DNA of 64,000 nucleotides from Pezicula radicicola. Its lineage: Eukaryota; Ascomycota; Leotiomycetes; Helotiales; Dermateaceae. How positions within the stretch are numbered: position 1 is the stretch's first letter; each line of letters begins with the position of its first letter. The notes under the pieces were generated by a model. The model ran no database searches. It had not been told where the DNA came from and was given only the letters and a program-made list of their open reading frames with translations. Shown here piece by piece: positions 1 to 10,456 of this stretch. A program made the translations under genes and the position numbers. Where the stretch lies: assembly GCA_003008705.1 (NCBI GenBank), contig PDUO01000011.1:425956-489955 (forward strand), read 5' to 3'.

Positions 1-918
1 ATAAAAAAGTTATAAGATCTTATTTAAGTATAAAAGAAAATTTTACTTAAAATCGCTTAATTTATATATAAAATTATATAAAATTAAAAAAAATTAAAAT
101 ATACTGTATTTAAGTATATATTAAACGCTTAATTTTAAAGACAATATTAATTCCTTATAGTATATATATTTTTAAGTAATTATCTACTAGATTTTTTAAT
201 TTTATAAGAAATAAATTAGTAGTTGCTAATTTATAAATAATTTAAAAAGGTGTAATTTCGCCATTTTTGGTGTGTTTTCGTGGGGTGGGCCATTTGTAAT
301 GGCACAAACTCTTACTTGTGCCATCGCACACTTCTGCACTTCTGGCGCGGCGCGGTCAAAAACTCTATTTCTAGCTAAGCGACTACGAGGTTACGAGTAA
401 TATCAGGGGCTACCGAGCTCAAGAGTGGGTGAGCTTTCCAATACAGCGGAGCAATGTCTTGGGTCAAAAGGAAGAGTGGATTTTGGGCTTCGTTATCGTA
501 GTGTTGAAGCGAGCAACCTATTAATATTATGTGTTTTTTTATAATGCAAACAATTGTTTTGACAGCAGTGACAGGGACGGAAGTTAGGGACGGGCCTTAG
601 TTCTAAGCGAGGGAACTAGTCACGCAGGGGCACCAGCTGTCAGCACTTGAAAATTATTATATGATCGGTTCTAAGAAATCTTTCTGTTTATTGACAAATA
701 CAACAAACGCCTACGATAAAAAGCATGAGGTTATTATTACATCACGTCTACTTTGAGAAAGAGAACTCTGGGAGTTTTATAAGAGGGAAGGAAGGACCTT
801 GTGTATACAACAAACTTCCATTTTGAAATCGAAGTGACGTACACAATATTCTATAAGTCTCGTATGTCTTGGTCTATCAATAAATAAAAATAAAATCTAG
901 CCAGTTCGTCATTCCGAT
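1..918. other. AT-rich edge and intergenic DNA
   Basis: Bases 1-245 are extremely AT-rich with many TA steps and no usable frame, which is the look of a RIP-degraded repeat in a filamentous ascomycete. From about 250 the composition becomes normal. No gene is recognisable here; the right part is the 3' flank of the ferric reductase. Confidence 0.5.
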
Positions 919-3512
919 CTACCAGTTGAAGCTTTCTTCAAAGTATTCAACATGACCCCATCCTTTACCCAAGACATTAACAACCGACCTCCTTGCATCG
1001 TCGGCCATTTGTTCCGGCCCACAAGCAATGACTGCTAAACTACCATGCCTTGAGTCCCTCGCAGACTCCTCTACTTCGTTGTAAACATTAGGCCTTCCCT
1101 GGTAAACGTGGATCCCTTTTGATCGAGTCTGTAGCTCTTGATCTTTTTGGATATCAGTAGCTCGAGTCACATAGGCAGCTAATGAAGCCTTCTCGTTATC
1201 GAGCGTGGTTTTGAAGTCGGTGCTTATGACATCGGCAAGGAACTCGTCCTCTCGCACAGCCCAGACGATGCGAACCGAAGTGACGTTGGCGTCGTCGTGT
1301 AGAAGTTTCTCCATGTATGACAGTGGCATTGCAATTCCTGTGCCCCCAGCGATAAAAAGGATGTTATTGAATTTATGCAGGGGTTGGGTGTGGCCATAGG
1401 GACCTTCGATTAAGACTCGTAACTTTGCAGGGCCTGCTATTGCAGACTGTTGGAGCCGCTTCGTGAAGCCGTCATAGGGACGGATGAGAAATGTCATCGA
1501 CGGTGAAATGTTTTTTACGGAGGAAGTAAGAAGAGTTTCGATCTCGCGAGATGTTGTATTTCTAGATCCAGAGCGATTTCCCGGTGTGGGCGAAGACACT
1601 TCTCGCTGTGGGGGAGTTATAGTGCCCAAAGACATTGAAGAAGACTTGGAAGAGCCAGTCTGCTCGACGGTAGAATGGGCTAGCGTGAAAGGATGATTTT
1701 CCCACGGCCGACGGTCGCTTAACACATATAAATAATAGTACATCCCAGGCCGTGGCTTCACAAAGCTTGTCGAATGTGGAACTACGAGGCGAATTATATT
1801 TGAATCTGGGTCGTAGGTATTGACAGCTATCGTATTCCAAAATTTGGGGTTAAACGAGAGGACTCGACATAGGCGGAAGATTCTGTCAAACATCCATACG
1901 AATACGCAAGGCCAAATGTAGCCATTGTATTCACCACGGAAAATCTCAACGTGACTAAGAGTGTGTGAGTGCTGGTAATCAAAGAGGACCAGAATAGGGT
2001 ACTCACTACCACATCCCTATCAAAATGAAAACTGATAGAATGATATGAATCTGTAGAAATATTTCATAGAATCTCCGACGTAGGCCGTAGACTGAGAATA
2101 CACATACCGCGACCATGAAAATAGTTGCCTATGAGATGTCAGTGCCGACACAGAAACGAAGCGGGTGGGTATCAAGTAATATACAATCTCGCCATAAAAA
2201 AAATACCGTTTGTACCAGTACATTTTGTACAGACGGCATCCACCTCCTGATTCTGGAGTTAGAAACAGCTAATAAAACGGGGAGAGTATAGATAGACGGA
2301 CTGTTCAGAATCATGATGGTATATCCAATAGAGTGAACAACAGCTTCCACCGTTGCAACTCGGGCTACCCAACGATGGAAATGATTGTATGTTGCAAAAT
2401 CCCATCCAGTTAACCATAAAAGTGCATTATTGCGTGTACCAAATAGCCATATCAGAGGTAAATTGGCAAGAGAAATGATACCAGTTCGGTCTGAAACATA
2501 GCGATATAGTTGAGTTGACACATCTGGCCAGCTACAGTGGATGTCAGTGAAATCTTAGAGCAAACGGAAGATAATTCTGCACATACTACATATTGTCTTG
2601 AAATACATGGTAACTTATTGAACAAAGTACAATGTTCAGAATGATAAATGTTGAAATAGTTAAACTTTGGATTCGTGGCGGAATTGTGCACCATTTGATG
2701 TTCTGCGAGCAACGGTAGCCAAAGGTAGCTGGCACGATAATATATCGCTTCAACAACGCATGTGGAATACTCAGCGGACTTAAATTTCGTTTGACTGCAA
2801 CTTCTTCTGAAGCTGGGTCATCTCTGTCAAGAAGAGGCTGCCAGTCTAAATCTTGTCTTTGTAGACTTTTGATGAGAGTCACTAGGTGTGTAGACAAGCC
2901 AATACTGATGACCACTGCCCAAAAGTAATACATAGCATACCTAGAAATAGCTAGTCAATATCAATCAAGTCAAAGGTTACGCTCAAAGTCTTCTTACCCA
3001 TAGAGCAGGTGCGTCTCGCTTTCAAAATACGCCGTGGCCTATAGAGAATTTAGCCCAAAGCTCTTATAACAATGGGAAGATCGCCATACAAGAGTATCAA
3101 AGGCCAAACGAAACAATTTCTGTGATGGTATAACAACTTCTCCCAAAGCGGTTGTGACGGTCCTGGCAGCCTCTTCCGGCTGAAGTTGCCGCAGCAGGGC
3201 AATGTCATCCTCGGTATAATTGGCTATGATGCTAAAAGGCGGCAAATACGTGTTTGTAAACCTCATGCAAGTTTCGTTCAAACTAAGCAGACCATGTTGT
3301 ATCCCTTCTTCAGTGCAATAGACCTTGTTGCATAGATAAAGGGAGGAAATTCCAAGGTTACTCTGGCACAGCGCTATCCTGGACTTTGCGTCAGTGTCGG
3401 TGAAGCGTACAGCACGAAGCGCCTGTTGGCATCCTCCAAAGCAGAACTCATTTGTGCGAGCAGCTAATATGGAGGAGCTCCAGCAAGTGATGATCAGAAG
3501 CAACAGGAGCAT
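919..3512 (-). CDS. Ferric/cupric reductase, FRE family (7 exons, 755 aa)
   Basis: Plasma-membrane flavocytochrome that reduces Fe3+ chelates outside the cell with NADPH, feeding ferroxidase/permease uptake. Exons read downward: 3512-3090, 3038-2998, 2940-2587, 2531-2302, 2246-2185, 2128-2007, 1954-919. All phases join, giving 755 residues. The N-terminus is a signal peptide (MLLLLLIITCW) followed by a Cys-containing extracellular segment. Then come transmembrane helices with the haem-ligand His region (HFHRWVARV, VVHSIGY, FLQIHIILS), the FAD site HPFTLA, and the NADPH site IEGPYGHTQ plus FIAGGTGIA. It ends in FEESFNW, typical of fungal FREs. The donor at 2301 (GTCCGT) is weak; the other splice sites are good. 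Two candidate iron-repressor sites lie 60-93 bp upstream of the ATG. Family assignment is firm; the exact metal and isoform are inferred. Confidence 0.9.
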
Positions 3513-3571
3513 CGAGTAGGTTGCATCGAGGAGGCTGAAGGTCGATGGAATGAAGTTAGGATGTTAAGATC

Positions 3572-3580
3572 TTATCAGAT
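3572..3580 (-). promoter_or_regulatory. Candidate SreA/SRE-type GATA iron-repressor site
   Basis: Reads ATCTGATAA on the minus strand, a perfect match to ATCWGATAA, the published site for the fungal iron-responsive GATA repressor (SreA/SRE/Urbs1). It lies 60 bp upstream of the ferric reductase ATG. Function is inferred. Confidence 0.65.
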
Positions 3581-3596
3581 CTCCAGCCGCAAAATC

Positions 3597-3605
3597 TTAT
3601 CTGAT
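3597..3605 (-). promoter_or_regulatory. Second candidate SRE iron-repressor site
   Basis: Reads ATCAGATAA on the minus strand, a perfect ATCWGATAA match, 17 bp beyond the first site and 85 bp upstream of the ferric reductase ATG. Paired sites are common in iron-repressed fungal promoters. Confidence 0.65.
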
Positions 3606-6131
3606 CCTGCGATCCGTATTTCTTGGCATACACACTGGCACCTGATCGGTTGTACATGTGACCAAACCCCCCAAAACTTCTAAGCTAACTAGTTACTTAA
3701 AGAATTTAAAGAAGCAGTTTTTTAATATTATAAATCTAACTAGGGATTTTGCAAAGATGGCTGAAGACCACACTTTGAGCTCCAAATCATGTGATCGAAG
3801 AGAGGAGTTCGAATCTAGCCGAATAGGCGAGCTGGTTTGGTTGGTATAATGATACTAACTCTTACTGAAGAGAACCGAAGTTGATAGACTTGTCTATGGC
3901 TTTTTACCATCTTCTCAGACGTCAAGCCATCCGCGAGATGCTAATGTTCTAGCGGATGGTTTCTAAACCTCAGCCTAGAAGATATTTAAATAATCTCCCA
4001 CTTAGTTAACATGTTATAACTCAGTCTTGGTCTATGATAAGTGCCCCAGAAGTTGCTGAAAGAGGGGTTGAGCTCTTGTTAAAAAAGCATTTCACCGTGG
4101 TCAATTCTTATCCATCCAAGTGTTGTGAGAATTTAGGATACCGGTACTTAGCAGAATAAATGTCTAGTCAATATTACTTGTTCTTTTGAGCGTGAAGTTG
4201 ACTCAGGCGGAGTGGCTGTATCATGAACAAAACAACCAAAACCCTTGGTTATTGTATGCCAAGTTAGGAAGGCAATATGTATATCAAGATGAGCCAGAAA
4301 CTTAGGGGCCCTAAGTTAGGGCAGCCTCTAGGAGATATTGAATCTCCAGTCAAAGCACAAGGTTTGGGGAATTAAAAAAAACTTTCTGGGTCCTTTGGCT
4401 AGTGAGGCATAAATCACATGAACCATACCAGCTACAAATGTCAAAAGAAATCTGCTATGTTCTGAATAGCATCACCTTGAGGTAAATTTACCGAGTATGC
4501 ACCTCGCTTAGCGCCAAGGGAGTAGCCAAAACCGCATCGCTCAACAAAACAAAAAGGTAAAGAACAGAATAAAAAGATAGGTTTCAACAATCCCCAACAC
4601 AAACTGAATTAAAAAGCGCCAAGCTCGGGGGATGAAAATGGCAAAACTGTCGAAACAGAAACCAGGCGAACTGATTTTTTGTATTTGGCGGTAACCTCTT
4701 AGAGGAGCTCTTGGTGCCTTGCTTTTACTTCCATGGCAACCAACTTCATTTAAAGTTGTTAGTTGAATTGCAACTGTGTCGGTTCGACTGTCCTTACAGG
4801 TGCTAGCTTCTCGGTTTGGCGTGGTGGAAGTCTGCTTATTGAGATTTATATAGATCAACGTGAGAACGTGGATCATGTGATACTTTTGGTTTGTTTACAT
4901 GCCTGATAGTTAGGCTCTGGTGAATAGACTACGTTTTCGATTTTACATTCTTACTTGTTCTACCAACCTGCAACAATCCTTATTATAATGCGGCTTTAGC
5001 ATACTCGAGATCTGCTTCATAAAGTCTTCCCTATTCTCTGTTCCTCCAAGACCGCGTTTATGTCTTCAATATCTGCTAGTATTACGTCCTCTAATAACGC
5101 ATATATGTGGACAATTATTTAAAAGTAATAATTTAAAACACATATGCTCGTCCAGAGACAGTGCAATGCTACTCTACTCCCTCGTTCATCCATTCAAGGG
5201 GTTGCTATGTGCTTCTCCGGTATTGAATAAATGATGGACAATCAATCATTAGGAGTGCTTAGCCATATACAGTGTTTGACAACCTGTAGAAGTAGTTGGT
5301 CTTCTGGTTCAGGGCGGGGTAACCTCCGCAACCGTTTACAAGTATTATGGGGCGGTTTAAACAACCCGGCTAAATATCAATCATGCGTTAATTATGTTGG
5401 TACTTCTAGTAAATGCAGAGGGGGAGGAATACTGGGTGCACTTTCTCATTCTTTTACATCACATCTCGTCCAAAATGGAGTACCATATCGGAGTTACTAA
5501 CCTTTTGAATCACTTTGAAAGGTTTGTACTACTTTATGTCAATGTTACTACATAAAATTGTCAGCTTCAAGTCTAAGTCCAAGTTCAAGTCCAACTTGAG
5601 AGCGTTTCGAAAAAAAAAATAGAACTTGGCACTTTTCCAAGTTCTCATTAAACAACCTCTACGAACGAGTCACACACCACAATTACGACCGAATACCCCA
5701 GAAATTGTTGGTCGATTATGATGACAAGACTTCCTAGTTGTACCAAGCGATTTCAAACTTGGAAAGAATGCCAAGGATATTTTTTTTTGCCGTCAGAAAC
5801 AACCCCGGTTAATTTCCACATCTGGTTTATTCTTCGAGAATCACTTTAAGGTTAAAAGTCAATCATAATGACGGCCCGGGTTTCCTTTCTTTTCATTTTT
5901 CTTCATTCAGCCTCTAGCATCACACGTCTTGAATAAATAATCTCAATGTCCTTATGACAAGCCAAGGTCATGGCACCCCTTAGCAATCTTAGAATTTTGG
6001 AGGGTTAAAATGCTCTGTTCCTGCTTCGAAGAAGTTCTACTTATATCATCGCACTTTCAATCATTCTCTTTGCACATACACGCTCTCAAATCCCAATTTT
6101 AAATTATTTCAAACTCCAACAAAACTCCAAA
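3606..6131. other. Intergenic, no supported gene
   Basis: About 2.5 kb between the ferric reductase and the GH45 gene. Short frames at 3658-3849, 4541-4876 (minus, hydrophobic C-terminus) and 5231-5500 have no family resemblance and no splice continuation I could follow. The last 150 bp before 6132 are the pyrimidine-rich, A-rich leader of the endoglucanase. Confidence 0.4.
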
Positions 6132-6996
6132 ATGCTTCCCACAAAAGTACTCCTCACACTCCTTCCATTTTTCATCACCCAAGTAGAATCCCAAGCCTCC
6201 GGCACAGGAACAACAACCCGCTACTGGGACTGTTGTAAAGCTTCATGCGCCTGGCCCCAAAAAGCGACACTAGCTAGCGGTTCCAATCCCGTAACCTCCT
6301 GCGACATCAGCGATAATCCAATTACCAACTATAACGCCGTATCAGGATGTCTATCAGGTGGTTCAGCCTACATGTGCAGTACTCAAAGTCCATGGGCTGT
6401 ATCCGATACATTGAGTTATGGCTTTGCTGCTACTACTATATCTGGTGGAAGTGAAGCTAGTTGGTGTTGTGCTTGCTATGAGTTGACTTTTACGAGTGGT
6501 GCTGTTGCTGGGAAGAAGATGGTTGTTCAAGCTACTAATACCGGGGGTGATTTGAGTTCTAATCAATTTGATCTTGCTGTATGTATATCACATCCCATCC
6601 CATTCGTTCAAAAAGCTTAATATACCGTAAAATAACTAACAGAAAATAATCCAGATGCCAGGTGGCGGCTTCGGAATCTTCAACGGCTGTACAGCAGAAT
6701 GGGGAACGCCATCGACAGGCTGGGGAGCACAATACGGCGGGATATCAGAACGTTCTCAATGTGACGCCTTTCCAGAACATCTTCAACCAGGTTGTTACTG
6801 GCGTTTTGATTGGTTTGAAAATGCGGATAATCCGGCTGTTACTTTTAAACAGGTTACTTGTCCTGCTGCTATTACGGCTAAGTCGGGTTGTGTTAGAGCG
6901 GACGATAGTATTAGTGAGACGCCTACGGGTTCTTCTGTTGTTCCGACTTATACGGCTGGTTCGAACGCAAGTGTTGGGTCTAAGTTCAGATATTGA
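6132..6996 (+). CDS. Endo-beta-1,4-glucanase, glycoside hydrolase family 45
   Basis: Secreted enzyme that cleaves internal beta-1,4 bonds of amorphous cellulose or glucan with inversion. Exons 6132-6578 and 6655-6996 (76-nt intron, GTATGT...CCAG) give 262 residues. A signal peptide of about 20 residues is followed by TTRYWDCCK, whose Asp33 is the catalytic base of GH45. [13 protein letters not shown] and QFDL follow, with Asp147 at the catalytic-acid position (Asp121 of the Humicola enzyme), then [12 protein letters not shown] and [14 protein letters not shown]. The catalytic module is full length and Cys-rich as expected. After the module there is only a short Ser/Thr-rich tail ending in KFRY, with no CBM1 cellulose-binding domain. 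No neighbour is functionally related. Confidence 0.93.
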
Positions 6997-7431
6997 TGTC
7001 ATCGATTGCTGCTTTTGGGCCTGGAGCTACTGTGTAAAGAAATGTTCTCAAAGAAGTCTTATTTCGACAAGCCCCCCTTTTTCATGGATAGGAGTCTAAA
7101 ATACATCAAAATTTACCCGTAATACTCCCGTATCTCTAAACTATCATCTACTTGCTGCCAAAGTTTCTCTATAGTTTAAACTAGTCAAACTTTAGTTTTC
7201 CTAGAACGTATTCTTTGCCTTTGAATTTCTTCGATAAACTGTCCCCAGTAGATTTAAGAAAGCACTTGCAAGATATGGCTCATCTTCCCGATCTTTTACT
7301 TTGCTAATTCTACGCACAGCAAATGACATCTTAGCTAATTACAAGCAAGATACCAACCAAAGTAACTTACTCTGCTTTCTACGCAAGGTCAATTTCTCTA
7401 TCCTACTAATCTTTCCATTCAACTGTCTCAA
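6997..7431. other. Intergenic, 3' flank of GH45
   Basis: AT-rich DNA without a recognisable gene. A frame continuing past 6996 in another phase does not resemble a CBM or a GPI signal. Confidence 0.4.
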
Positions 7432-7749
7432 ATGAATCGCAACAAAGGCAAAAAGCAATCCCACCTTCGTAAGCCGACGCCGAGAGGACTTATAGTTATA
7501 TACTATTAAACCCCGACCTAAAAACTTTTAGAGAGTATATAGAGAATAGAAACTTCGCAGTAGTAATTTCCTTTAGAGAACGTAAGTGCCCGATACTCGA
7601 GTACAGGAAATGCTAGTGCGCAAGGCTCTGAAGGATACTCAGCAACACGAAGCGATGATGATGAGTTTTCGGCTAACGAGTCACCCCAAAAAGCTAAGAC
7701 GGATGGAGGAAAGAAGGAGAATCGGGTACAAGCATTGAAGATGGGATAG
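7432..7749 (+). CDS. Possible small two-exon gene or remnant (69 aa)
   Basis: Not recognised. ATG at 7432, exon 7432-7468, GTAAGC donor, intron 7469-7576 ending CCTTTAG, exon 7577-7749; the phases join to 69 codons. The product is polar and Ser/Lys-rich (RSDDDEFSANESPQKAKTDG), with a basic start MNRNKGKKQ. A second open frame at 7719-7844 also reads like protein (AEYRPDPKALLNTY), so a one-base shift near 7719 may have broken a longer gene. The setting is AT-rich with decayed repeats, so this may be the start of a dead element rather than a live gene. Confidence 0.3.
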
Positions 7750-7897
7750 CATTCGCGGAGTACCGGCCTGATCCAAAAGCCTTACTAAATACTTATACTT
7801 ATTTCGATTCTTCTATAACAGTTAGCAATCAAGTGACAACATAAAGTTTAAAAAAAATATTGAATTTAAAATCACTAATCTACAATCTATAGATTTC

Positions 7898-8196
7898 TTA
7901 GAGCTCTTTTCGGAATATCTTTAGTAGTGAAATGGTCTTAAAGTACGGTAGGCAGTCATCTTTCAGATTTGTCAAGAAGTCTTCACGTATCTCATCAGCA
8001 CGATCATCCCAATTGTGTTTCGCAGAATTAGAGGTCCCTGTCTCGAAGGCAACGTCACTGTTAGTAGGATTGAAGTTATATTTCTCAAGAAGCCAGTGGT
8101 TATAGCCAGGCTCTAGGCTCTATAACCAAGTAAAATTCGAAGAGGATTTTGTATAGAAGTTAAACTGTTGTATTGATCTTGGTCGTGGTCGAACAT
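7898..8196 (-). pseudogene. Decayed coding remnant, unknown family
   Basis: On the minus strand an ATG at 8196 opens MFDHDQDQYNSL and runs to a TAG. A neighbouring frame then continues with protein-like sequence (YNHWLLEKYNF, HNWDDRADEIREDF, LPYFKTISLLK) to a TAA at 7898-7900. A frame change or stop lies at an imperfect hairpin (8098-8127, arms GGTTATAGCC and GGCTCTATAACC). The codon-like composition stands out against the AT-rich flanks. I do not recognise the family; it is interpreted as a dead gene or transposon fragment. Confidence 0.3.
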
Positions 8197-8566
8197 AAAA
8201 TTTGAGCAGAAGCTGGTGTTGATCTATTCCTATGATGGGTCTTGAGACGTTATACTTTAAATTTAGCTTAATGAATTTGCTATAGTTACAAAGTTAAGTA
8301 GCAGAGCTTTTAATATACTTAAGACGTCCCTCTCCCTTACTATCTAACCCACTCGGGTTCCATATATTCGTCTGAAATTTCATGCTAAATTCTTGAAAGA
8401 GGAAAAAGACACTTACTTCTCTAGAATAATAACCTTAGATTAAGTGAGTTTTATATCCTCGACTACAGCTCTTACTTGAAATAAGTGAGTGAAACTATTC
8501 CTATCCTCGTATCAAACTTCAATAACTCGAAGACAGCAAGATTAAACAACATTGCCCGTAATAAGT

Positions 8567-8785
8567 TATATATTCCACTATACCTAACCTCTTCCTCACA
8601 ATAATCTACCTCCATCCTCTCTCCTTTCAAAAACAAGCAATACACAGATAGATAAAATTAAATTTAAAATATCTAAAATAATAAAAGTCAAGCAACAACA
8701 ATACACAAACTAACAACAAAGTCTCGAAATTTTAAATTGAGCTTTATATACTAGGATTAAGACATCTTCTAAACTTTATAGAGGT
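8567..8785. repeat. Direct repeat copy A (LTR-like, diverged)
   Basis: About 215 bp that aligns by eye to 9787-9996. Shared blocks include ATATTCCACTATAC, CCTC...TCCTCACAA, pyrimidine runs, CAACA(A)A-rich tracts and TTAAATTGA(G/A)CTTTTATATA. Divergence is substantial and mostly transitions in AT-rich sequence. It may be the 5' long terminal repeat of a dead retroelement. Confidence 0.5.
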
Positions 8786-9440
8786 ATAGTATAACTTGGC
8801 CAGAATGGAAAATAGAGTATCACTAGAGAAAGTAAAGATTACCGTGGCGATAAGTGTCTAGTATATCCACAAGTAAAAGAGGAAGTAGTCTACACACATA
8901 TGTTAACAAATATTCAATAAGTTTTAAATGCATGGGGAGATGGTGCTCAGGCAACGTAGAGGTGCGCCAATTATGGCTGTAGTCTTGGTCGTCTGAGGAT
9001 AATATAGACTGGATGGCGTTAACCATAGATGCCGCCTATCTAGTATCAGGTCTGTTTGGAGAAGTGAGTATTTTGCAATATACAAGAAATTGGGAGGATA
9101 TACTAAGAACTATCTTTCAGTAAGTTCTAGACTTAGTGAAGCGGCAGGAGCGAATTTTCAGGATGCTACCCTCTCTTATAACCTGAGTTACTATCAAATT
9201 CATTGACAATGTACCGTACTCCGTACATTTCTTCTTCTCCTTAATTCCTATACCAGAATTGAGAACTAACTGTATATTAGTACTACAAATCCGTAAGCCA
9301 ATAAAATATCACGGCCCCGGACGTTAAAAACTCAACATAAGCAGAATTTTTCTAAAAACCGAGTATCAGAAAACCATTGAGCTCTACGGGGAGAGCTTTT
9401 ACAGAAATTCGATTTCGAGAATAAGGATGATGTTACACGT

Positions 9441-9680
9441 ATGTTGCATAGTAGACGTATGGGAACCAAATACAGTCTGCATTCGTTTGCGAACGAGTCC
9501 CAGAAATCGGTCCGTCAGTACATTACAGCCAAACATGCATTACATGTAGAAGCTGGAGAAACGGACGAAGATCTTATTGTGAGACGCATACACAGCAAAT
9601 TGGACCCAACCTTGGCATCCATCGTCACACTTAGAATTCACGGTAACGATATAGATTATTTCACTGCAGCAGGTCTATAG
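9441..9680 (+). pseudogene. gag-like fragment between direct repeats
   Basis: A 79-codon frame containing VRQYITAKHALHVEAG and DEDLIVRRIHSKLDP. It resembles the helical capsid region of fungal retroelement gag proteins, but I base this on general pattern, not a match. Its position between two diverged direct repeats supports the reading. It ends in TAG, and coding-like sequence (AHARILAKSVYERLIQ) continues beyond the stop, so it is interpreted as degraded. Confidence 0.35.
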
Positions 9681-9786
9681 CGCAGAAGCTCATGCACGGA
9701 TCCTCGCTAAGAGCGTCTACGAGAGATTGATTCAATGAAAAACAACGCCAGCTCAATTCACAACAGCAGATGTATGAAACTAATAA

Positions 9787-9996
9787 ATATATTCCACTAT
9801 ACTTACTTTACCCTCTTTTCCTCACAACACAAATACCTTTAACCTCCAACTTCCTCTCTCTCTTTAAAAAGCATATACGACAAAAGAGAATAAAAATTAA
9901 GTAACAACAGAACATAAACTGATAAGAAAAACTCAGAGATTTAAATTGAACTTTTATATATACTTTGATTGAGATATCTTGTAAAGGTTGAGGAAG
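9787..9996. repeat. Direct repeat copy B (LTR-like, diverged)
   Basis: Partner of 8567-8785 in the same orientation; the pair spans 1.43 kb. A third, shorter and weaker copy is visible at about 10031-10150 (TATTCTAG, CCTCT..TCCTCTCC, CTTTAAAAATAA). I could not define clean TG...CA ends or target-site duplications. Confidence 0.45.
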
Positions 9997-10456
9997 TGGT
10001 AAGTATGAATCTTTAAGATATCTAATGTGATATTCTAGTAGCTTAATCTCTTTCTTAAAACTATACCTCTAATCCTCTCCCTCTCCCTTTAAAAATAACA
10101 AATAGACAAAACGTTAATCCTAGAATTAAAATAGAAACGACAGTAAAATCCTCCACGTGAGAGTAGATCCTTCTTAACTTCTTATAGTAGGGTTGAGTTA
10201 GGAAACAGGCCATGAGAAGTGAGCCTTTGATAAGATCAAGAAAGAAAGAAAAATAATGAGAGATTCACCAGATGGTAATGTCATCGAGCACGGAGTATTA
10301 GGCTCGTATTCAAACAATCTGAGATTTAGTCACTGTTAATATCTGGTATCTGTATACAGAGTATTTATCATATCTTCATTACAGTTAGCATAATATGTAC
10401 AAAGAATTTATCTCCACCACCTAGTCTTCGGTCTTCGCCAGCAAAGACTTACTCCT
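9997..10456. other. AT-rich intergenic DNA
   Basis: Includes the weak third repeat copy at 10031-10150 and then the 3' flank of the secreted-protein gene. No gene seen. Confidence 0.4.

Noticed and set aside
3771..3880. tRNA-like words (GTTCGAATC, TTGGTATAATGAT)
   Set aside because: No cloverleaf with paired acceptor, anticodon and T stems could be built on either strand.
4541..4876. 111-codon minus-strand frame with hydrophobic C-terminus
   Set aside because: No homology pattern, no splice context, AT-rich flank; probably chance.
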